DNA from: Auxenochlorella pyrenoidosa
Taxonomy: Eukaryota > Chlorophyta > Trebouxiophyceae > Chlorellales > Chlorellaceae
DNA length: 18,503 bases
Direction of reading: 5' to 3'
Assembly: GCA_001430745.1 (NCBI GenBank)
Contig: KQ481993.1
Span: 1,361,601 to 1,380,103, forward strand
Below, one piece after another: positions 9,513 to 15,983 of this stretch. A model generated the notes under the pieces. It did not search any database. It worked only from the letters and a program-made list of their open reading frames with translations, and was not told the DNA's origin. A program made the position numbers and the translations under genes. Every line of letters starts with the position of its first letter. Within the stretch, counting starts at the first letter, position 1.

Positions 9513-12481
9513 ATCGCTCGCTGAACCCGCCATGATGCAGGTGGGCACAAAGTAGACGGGAAGGTGCCAGTAGCGGTTGGCCACGCCCTCCCAAACCTCC
9601 TTGGCTGCAGCATCAATGGAACGGCAGAGAGCGCAGCGGGTTGTCAGCATGGCCTGCCTGCCGCGCTCTGCGCCGCAGGCGCTTAGCAGGTGCGGCAGCA
9701 GGTACCTCAGCCGAGCGGCCAAGGATGGCTCAGCTTGAAGTCATGGGCCAACCGCAGCGGTTGCCGGCTAGCACTGCTGTGCAGGCGCACCCGAGGTGTC
9801 CATGGGCACCGGCTCGTACGAGGTCTCCAGCCCCAGCCTGCAGGGCAGCCCAGCAGCGGCAGCGCCCTCAGCAGCACGCCCCGCACAGCCGCCGGCAGGC
9901 AGCGGCATGCGCGCACCCCATCCAGCGGCTGGGCAGCAGCAGGGAAGCGCGTGCCGCCCCGCCGGCGCTCCTGGCGGCCCGCTGGGTTCTGCACGCCACG
10001 GCGACTGCTCCTGTGGCGCAGCCCTTTGGAGGGGCCCCTCCCCTGGAAAACCCACCTGCCCAGCTCGCGCCGCGCGATCTCGCCGTACACCAGGTGGAAG
10101 AACATGTTGTCGGGGGCCAGGCCGTTGAAAAAGGAGTAGACGCCGCCCGGGCGCAGCAGCCTGCGGGGGGCGAGGGGCAGCGGGCGCTCGGAAGGGTGCG
10201 TGCGCCGCATGCGTGGCAAAGGACAGGCCCGCGTGCTGCTGGCAAGGCCTCGCGGCCAGCCCATATGCAGAGGCCAGGGGGCGCTCCCAGGGCGAGCAGC
10301 AGTGGGGTGCAAGCGGCCGGCTGCTCTACGGTGGGGGGAAACACAGCCCGAAACCTGAGGCATATACCGCTGCGCAGGGCGGCCTCCAAGGCACAGGGCG
10401 GTGCTGCCCGCCCGGCCTTACTTGGGCAGGTGCAGGTGGAAGTCGTGCATGTCCTCGTAGTACTCGCCATAGGTGTCGAAGAAGACGCCGTCAAAGGGGC
10501 CCAGCTGCAGGCGCCAGGGAGGCAGGGGAGGCGCGAGCGGGGGTGCGGCCGCAGGGCTGGGCAGGGACTGGCGCGGGCAGGCAGCGTACGCAGCAGCGCA
10601 GCGCCGCAGCAGAGCGCCGCTGCCAGCGCCTGGCGGTTTGCGCGTGCACCCACGTGCCCGCCTGCGCCTCCAACAGGCACAAAATGGCGAAGATAGGCAA
10701 GCACAAGCTCTTCCCAGCTAGCCCCGGCTGCCCCTGATTTTGCCCGCAGCCTCCACCTACCACCTCGCAGGCCCCTGCACTGCTGGACAATGCGCTGCTC
10801 CCACCAATCGCCCAGAGCAGCCCGGAGCAGCGCCCACCTGGTCTATCACGTCCTGCCACCGCCCATGCACCAGCCGCACGCCCGGCCGCTTGTCCCACCC
10901 CTGGCTGCAGGCATAGGCGTAGACGTCCGGATGTGCCTCGATGATGGTGTGGGACCGCGGCTGCGAGGGCAAAGGGCAGACAGAGCGTCACAGAGGGTGC
11001 TTGCCGCGCTGGAGGGCTGCTGGAAGGCACACTTGGCTAGGACGGAGCAGGCCAGGTCACCTCAAGGTGGCCCGAGTCTCAAATTCTCCCAAGCTGCCCC
11101 AGCCGGAGCGCGTATAAAGTGGGCCTGCAGCCCGCGATCGGCGTGGGAGCGGCGGCGGCGGCGCACCTGGTGTTCCCGGATGAAGCCGTCGACAATGCCC
11201 ATGCCAAAGCCCACGTTCAGCACGTCGCCGCCCTTCCTGCAAATGATCTCCGCGTGCCGCCGCATCAGGTCCGTCTCCCAGTCCATCATCACGCCCTCCC
11301 CTGCAGGGAGGGGCGGCAGGGCGCGGGGAGGTTGAGTGGGTGGTGCTGCAAGCTGGCACAGGCCCCTGCCGCGACTGCGGACAGCAGGCGGGCCCAGAGT
11401 GCGGGGCCCAGAGTGCGAGTGCGGGAACCAGAGTGCAGGGGCCAGGGGGCCAGGGGCCAGAGTGAGGGCGGCCTCACCCTGCTCATCCACCAGTCGGCCG
11501 CCCTCGTACTTGATGCTGCTGCTGAGGTAGTCGCGGTTGGGCACCGCCCCCCGGCTCTCCCGCCGGCTGATCGTGCCTGCAGCGAGGGGGGGGGGGGGCG
11601 CAGAGTGTGGACCCGGGGTGGGTGGGGTGGGTGGGGGAGGGGGCCCGGCAGGAGGGGCGGCGATAGGTCCCCAAGCCGCGCCACAGCTGCAGATGCCTCT
11701 GGTCCAGATGCCAGCTGTTCATTAATACGCATTTGTATGCGACCGCCTCGCATACTCCGTAGGCAATGTTGGCTCTTGTCCCAGTTCGACCTCGGCCCGC
11801 GCTGCCAAGCCGAGCAGCCGGCGCGCCTCCATCCACTCCCCTCCCGCCTGGCGGCGCACCCACCCAGGATGAGCTCCGCCTTAACCGCCCAGTCCAGCAG
11901 CTGGCGCACCACCTCGCGCCGCCCGCTGCCGCTGGCATACTCGCCCGCCGTGTGGCCCTGCCGGTCCTGGGAGTGCCAGGGGGCGCCCGCCTCTGCGGGA
12001 AGCCGGTGTGGCATGGGTGGGCAGGTGGCAGGTGGGTGGCATGCATGCATGCGCAGCGCAAAGCCTCATGCAGGGGCCCTCCCCTCTGTGGACTGGGAAC
12101 ACCCCAGCCGGCCGGCCAGGCGGACCCTTGAAGCATCGGCACGGCGCATCCCAGCCCGCAGCTCACCCAGCAGCGCCTGCACAGCCTCTGCGCTGCCCGC
12201 CTCTGCGGCCAGCATGAGCGGAGTCACGCCCTCGTCCGTTTCGCAGGCCGGCTCAGCGCCCTGCTCCAGCAGCGTGACAACGGCGGCACCGTCGCCGGCG
12301 GCGGCGGCCTGCAGCAGCTGCACTTCCAGCGCGTGCTCCTCTTCGTTTCCGACATCTTCTGTGGGCTGGTGCGGGTCGGCCTCGCCTGCAAGACGGGGAG
12401 GGGCCGGGCAGGGTGTCGGCAGTGCCTTCTGGTGCTCTACAATGCATGCAGCGCGTGATTTAAACACCAACCTGTGCTCAT
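9423..12481 (-). CDS. RMT2: Ankyrin-repeat protein arginine methyltransferase, RMT2 family
   Basis: Ten exons join in frame (376 aa): 12481-12472, 12385-12167, 11992-11864, 11576-11478, 11300-11167, 10960-10838, 10504-10422, 10160-10056, 9837-9791, 9604-9423; all introns are GT-AG. Ankyrin-like repeats fill ~22-110 (DEGVTPLMLAAEAGS; DRQGHTAGEYAS). A linker with NRDYLSSSIKYEGGRLVDE leads to the SAM-binding methyltransferase fold: VLNVGFGMGIVD (179-190, motif I), HTIIEAHPDVYAY (motif post I), FDGVFFDTYGEYYEDMHDFH, and LLRPGGVYSFFNG. VWEGVANRYWHLPVY matches the end of the family core. RMT2 enzymes methylate the delta nitrogen of arginine; yeast Rmt2 acts on ribosomal protein Rpl12. Beyond the core the protein adds an Ala/Gln tail with 11 consecutive glutamines. 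The first coding exon is only ATG AGC ACA G, placed by phase and by a good donor. Confidence 0.88.
9477..9509 (-). repeat. (CAG)11 tract coding polyglutamine in the RMT2-like protein
   Basis: Eleven perfect CTG units on the plus strand read as CAG on the coding strand, giving Q11 about 25 residues before the stop. A pure codon run like this is prone to length change. Confidence 0.95.
11391..11466. repeat. Minisatellite of CCAGAGTGC-like units in RMT2 intron 4
   Basis: At least four imperfect units built on CCAGAGTG(C/A) separated by G-rich spacers lie in the intron 11301-11477. It is non-coding simple sequence that generates misleading long frames. Confidence 0.7.
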
Positions 12482-12841
12482 GATGCTCTGATAGAATGTG
12501 CACTTGAGCAACAAGCGACCAAGGAAGAACAGAAGTCGGCTGTGCAGCTGAATTGTTTGTTTGGTGGACCCAAAGGTGTTTCGTATGCTTGGCTCGATGA
12601 TCCACAGCTTGATTGACCGCTCAAAACTCGCAGTCACAGCCTGCAATGTCAGGCATGCTGTGGTACGGCTCTAAGAGTTTGTTGATCGCTCATCTGAGCC
12701 ACTGTTCTGCCTCTTTCCGCATTGCAAAAAATTGATTGAACCCGGCTTTGTGCGGGCGCTACCTGAGCCGCCTGTTTCACCGCCGACTCTCTCCCTTTCA
12801 CGCCCATTTGCCGACCGATTGCATTGCAGACAAGCATCATA
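12482..12841. promoter_or_regulatory. Divergent promoter region between RMT2-like and SDR genes
   Basis: The two coding starts (12481 minus, 12842 plus) face away from each other with 360 bp between, so both promoters and 5' UTRs must fit here unless a UTR intron extends them. The region is AT-richer than its surroundings (for example around 12720-12745). No TATA box is convincing. A TTGCAG just before the SDR start (~12825-12830) could be a 5'-UTR splice acceptor. Confidence 0.6.
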
Positions 12842-15279
12842 ATGCCTGCTATCGCTGGGAAGACGATCGTTGTCGTTGGTGGTGAGCTGCCCTGCGCTGC
12901 CGCCGCCACCGCCACAGCTGGGGTCGCTTGAAGCTGTTCACATGAGCGTCATTGGGTGACGTCACATGCGGCTGCCGCAGCTGCCCCTGCGCATTGACTC
13001 CTGCTCGTGCCGGGGGCCACACCTGTCGACTGCAGGGAGCCGCGGCATTGGCGCCGAGTTTGTGCGCCAGTTTGCGGCCAAGGGCAACCGCGTCATTGCA
13101 GGCTGCCGGTGCGCGTGCTGCAGCACGGTTGCAAGAAGATGGGCTTTTTGTGGGTTGCAGCTGTCTTGGACCTCGGCGCAGGCGGCCAGCGTGCCGACAG
13201 CCCAGGCCGCCAGTGCATCGTCATGGCGCGCTGCGTGGTCAAGAGCATGCGTGGCTGTGACGCACGCGCCCCGCCTGCTGCTGCTCACTGCGTGCATCTC
13301 CCCCTGCACCTGCCCCCACCCCGCTCCCCATCCCCCCATGCAGGCAGCCCTCCCAGGCCAAGGAGCTGGCGGCGGTGGAGGGGGTGGAGCTGGCCGAGGT
13401 GGACATCACGAGCGAGCAGTCGGTGGTGGCGTTTGCCGCCTCGGTGCAGCAGCTGACGCCGCACGCCGATGTGAGCACCCGGCTCGCCGCTCGCTGCGCC
13501 TGGCCGGGTGCCCGGCTCAAGCTCCTCTGCCCATGTCTGGGATCAGGCCACAGCCGAGGCTCGCGCCGGCCCGTCGCCTCCTTGCATGCCCCGCCGTGCT
13601 TAGAAGAGAGCGCCCGATGCGAACCCATGCACAACCTCCCTGGCCCCCCCCCACCCCCCCCACCCACCCACCCACCCACCCCCACCCACACCCACACCCA
13701 CCTACCTCCCAACCCCCAACCCAACCACCCCCCCGCAGTACGTAATCAACAACGCCGGCGTGTATGGCCGCCGCGTGGGCTTCAACGACGTGACCGCCCA
13801 GGACATGGTGTACGCCTTCACCACCAACGCCATTGGCCCGCTGCTCGTCACCAAGGCGCTGCACAAGTGCGCCCCACGCTCCACCCTCCTCACCTGCACC
13901 TCTTAGTTTTTATGATTCAACAGCACCGAGGTTCTGTGTGCAAATGACTGTAGCCACACTGCAGCCCGGCGCTGGCAGGCCGATCCACAGGCGAGTGAGC
14001 CTGCGGGACAGAGGCCTAGACCCATGTGCCCCCCGTGCCTTAAGCCTGCTGCAGGGCCGGCGTGCTCGGCGGGCGGCAGCCAACCGTCATCGCCACCGTC
14101 ACCTCCAAGGTGCCTGCCCTTGCTTGTGCCGGGCTCCAAGGCCCTGATCCTGCTGGGCATCTGCTGTGGGTGCACGCCGCATGGTGGTGAGAGGCATTGT
14201 GCCCCTCGCCACCCACTGCGTCCCCCCTCCCTTCCCCCCCCCCCTGCAGATGGGGTCCATTGACGACAACACCAGCGGCGGCAGCTACGCCTACAGGTGC
14301 GCTCACAGGGGCTCGGACCCGCCCCAGGGGCACAGCAAGAGCCCATACTGCATCACAAGAAAGGCTGGTTGCCCCTGTGTCCGGGGAGCCCGATCTGGAT
14401 GGCAAGCCCAGCCAGTCCTCAACCGTGCCTCAGGGCAGCCTGGTGCACTGGGGAAAAACAGACCTGGGCTGCCACCTCCCCACCCCCGAGCGCTGCAGGG
14501 CCTCCAAGGCGGCGGTCAACATTGTGAACAAGTCCCTCAGCATCGACCTGGCGCCCGACAACTGCGTCGCCACCCTGCTGCACCCCGGCTACGTGATGAC
14601 CGGTGAGCAGCCCCGCAGGCGCTCCCTCCGCTGTCGCCAGGGACGGCAGCCCCTGATGCATGCCGCGCTCGACGGGGGGCTTGCAACCCGCTGCTGCTGC
14701 TGTGCCTGCTGCTGCTGCTGCTGCTGTGCCTGCTGCTGCTGCTGCAAGGCTTTCCGTCAAGCCATTTGAGAATTCAGTAAATTAGTCCAGCATTGGCGCC
14801 ACTGTGCCCCTGGTGCTTTGAGCCGGGGCCCAGACGCAAGGCACAGCCACCCCCTCAGCTGTGCCTCGCTCGACACCGCCGCCCTGCTGCAGACATGACT
14901 GGCGGCGCGGGCCTGATTGACGCGCAGGTGGGTGGCTGTGTGCATGCCGTGCAGTACTGCTGCCGCTGCTGAGCAGTCATCTATTTGGCATGGCCACCCT
15001 GCCCAGGCCCCACAGCTGCCCGCCGCACTTCAGCTGTGCGTGTGACCTCCCTCGCGGCGTGCCCACGGTGTCAAAGTTTACCACACCTTGGCCGGCCATG
15101 GGCTGGGCAGGGGCGAGTCGGCTGCCTGTGCCACCGTTTGTAGCTGACCGTGGGCTCCTCGCCCCCACCCACCCATCGTCTTGCAGACGTCTGTTGCCGG
15201 CATGATTGGCGTGCTGGAGAGCGGCGTCGAGCTGCAGGGCACGTGGCATGCCTGGGACGGGAAGGTCATCCCCTGGTGA
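12842..15279 (+). CDS. Short-chain dehydrogenase/reductase, CsgA/sniffer-like
   Basis: Nine exons join in frame (233 aa): 12842-12881, 13036-13108, 13344-13470, 13739-13866, 14055-14109, 14250-14296, 14499-14602, 14893-14927, 15187-15279; every junction is GT-AG. The cofactor loop is GGSRGIG (13-19), the structural motif is NNAG (84-87), and the active site is Tyr156-x-x-x-Lys160 (YRASK) with Ser144 or Ser140 upstream. HPGYVMTD and the C-terminal GKVIPW are typical of the C-factor/sniffer carbonyl-reductase subgroup. Family members reduce carbonyls with NAD(P)H; the substrate cannot be read from sequence. The basic arginine in the glycine loop and Arg37 after the second strand suggest NADPH. 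There is no clear targeting peptide, so it is probably cytosolic. The start ATG is placed 12 codons before the glycine motif, as normal for the family. Confidence 0.92.
12957..12964. promoter_or_regulatory. TGACGTCA palindrome (bZIP/CRE-type site) in SDR intron 1
   Basis: A perfect TGACGTCA octamer lies 75 bp inside the first intron of the SDR gene, close to the divergent promoter. It is the consensus for CREB/bZIP-type factors. With only 8 bp in a GC-rich region it may be chance; function is inference. Confidence 0.3.
13643..13736 (+). repeat. C-rich (CCCA/CCCACA)n tract in SDR intron 3
   Basis: An imperfect run of ACCC/CACC units fills the 3' end of intron 3 right up to the CCCGCAG acceptor, so it serves as an extreme polypyrimidine-like tract with A interruptions. 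It is simple-sequence DNA with no coding potential of its own. Confidence 0.8.
14691..14744 (+). repeat. Interrupted CTG/TGC tract in SDR intron 7
   Basis: CTG repeats interrupted by TGTGC lie inside the 14603-14892 intron. It is a microsatellite; the open frames it creates on both strands are artefacts. Confidence 0.85.
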
Positions 15280-15983
15280 TGCGCCTCCCTGGCAGTGGCG
15301 GCGGCCGTGGCCTGCAAGGGCGCACGCTGGGTGCGCTGGACCCTAGTGCCTCAAGCCCCACGCTGCAGCTCTAAATATCTGTCAAGATTGTGGCAACACT
15401 ATTGCGCGACATTTCATATGCCTGCATGCCTGGGTTTGCGCCAGCAGCACTTCCTTGGTCCTCCTATGAAAGCTACAGCTTGCAGCTTGTGCGTTCGAGA
15501 TTACATGCTCAGGGTGCGTGTTGTTGGCGCGCGGGGGGGGGAAGGGGGGGGGGGGGCATGCATGCATGAAATTCCGGGATTTGAGCATTCGGAGTTAGCG
15601 GGTGAGTTCTGTCAAGTAAACAAATAGGAGAGGAGAGGAGGTTGTGAAGGTTTGACATTCATTTTAAGGGAGGGTCACATGCAAACTGCTGGCATGAGGT
15701 TCTAGGAGGACAGGAGATCGAGGCAATGAGCAAGCAACAGTGCGCTGACAGGTGTGGGTGGTAGTTCAGTCAGGATGAAAAGATAAGGACAATGAAAACA
15801 GGAGCTAGGCAGCGGCAGAAAGACGAAAGAATTCCGAGGGCCTGGAGGAGGAAGGCTGCCCACTGCAGGCAGCATGGCAAGATGGTGCGGACACCGCGCA
15901 GCTGGGCGGGGCAGCCCTGCAGAGCCGGGCCGTCAGGCGCCGTGGTCTGCATCAAACATCGGCAGTCAGATCTGCACCAGACT
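15280..15983. other. Convergent 3' region between SDR and KRE6/SKN1-type genes
   Basis: The genes end head-on about 700 bp apart. The stretch holds two 3' UTRs and no convincing exon. It contains a G-run block (~15533-15556) followed by a GCATGCATGCATG palindrome, and A/G-rich sequence from 15620 to 15830. No TGTAA was seen for the SDR gene on the plus strand. Confidence 0.5.
15501..15505 (-). terminator. Possible TGTAA poly(A) signal for the KRE6/SKN1-type gene
   Basis: The minus strand reads TGTAA about 480 nt past the TAG at 15986-15984. That would mean a long 3' UTR, which is not rare in green algae, but a 5-base match over this distance is weak evidence. Confidence 0.25.

Noticed and set aside
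9641..10696. A 351-codon plus-strand frame opposite the methyltransferase exons
   Set aside because: The conserved RMT2 blocks are on the minus strand. This frame has no recognisable content and reads through minus-strand exons and introns alike.
11119..12483. A 454-codon open frame on the plus strand opposite the RMT2-like gene
   Set aside because: It mirrors the GC-rich exons and minisatellite introns of a well-supported minus-strand gene. Its translation is low-complexity with no domain.
15533..15570. G-run plus GCATGCATGCATG palindrome as a possible regulatory element
   Set aside because: GCATGC-type palindromes recur across the window (for example near 4801, 7390 and 12040) and look like general genome composition.
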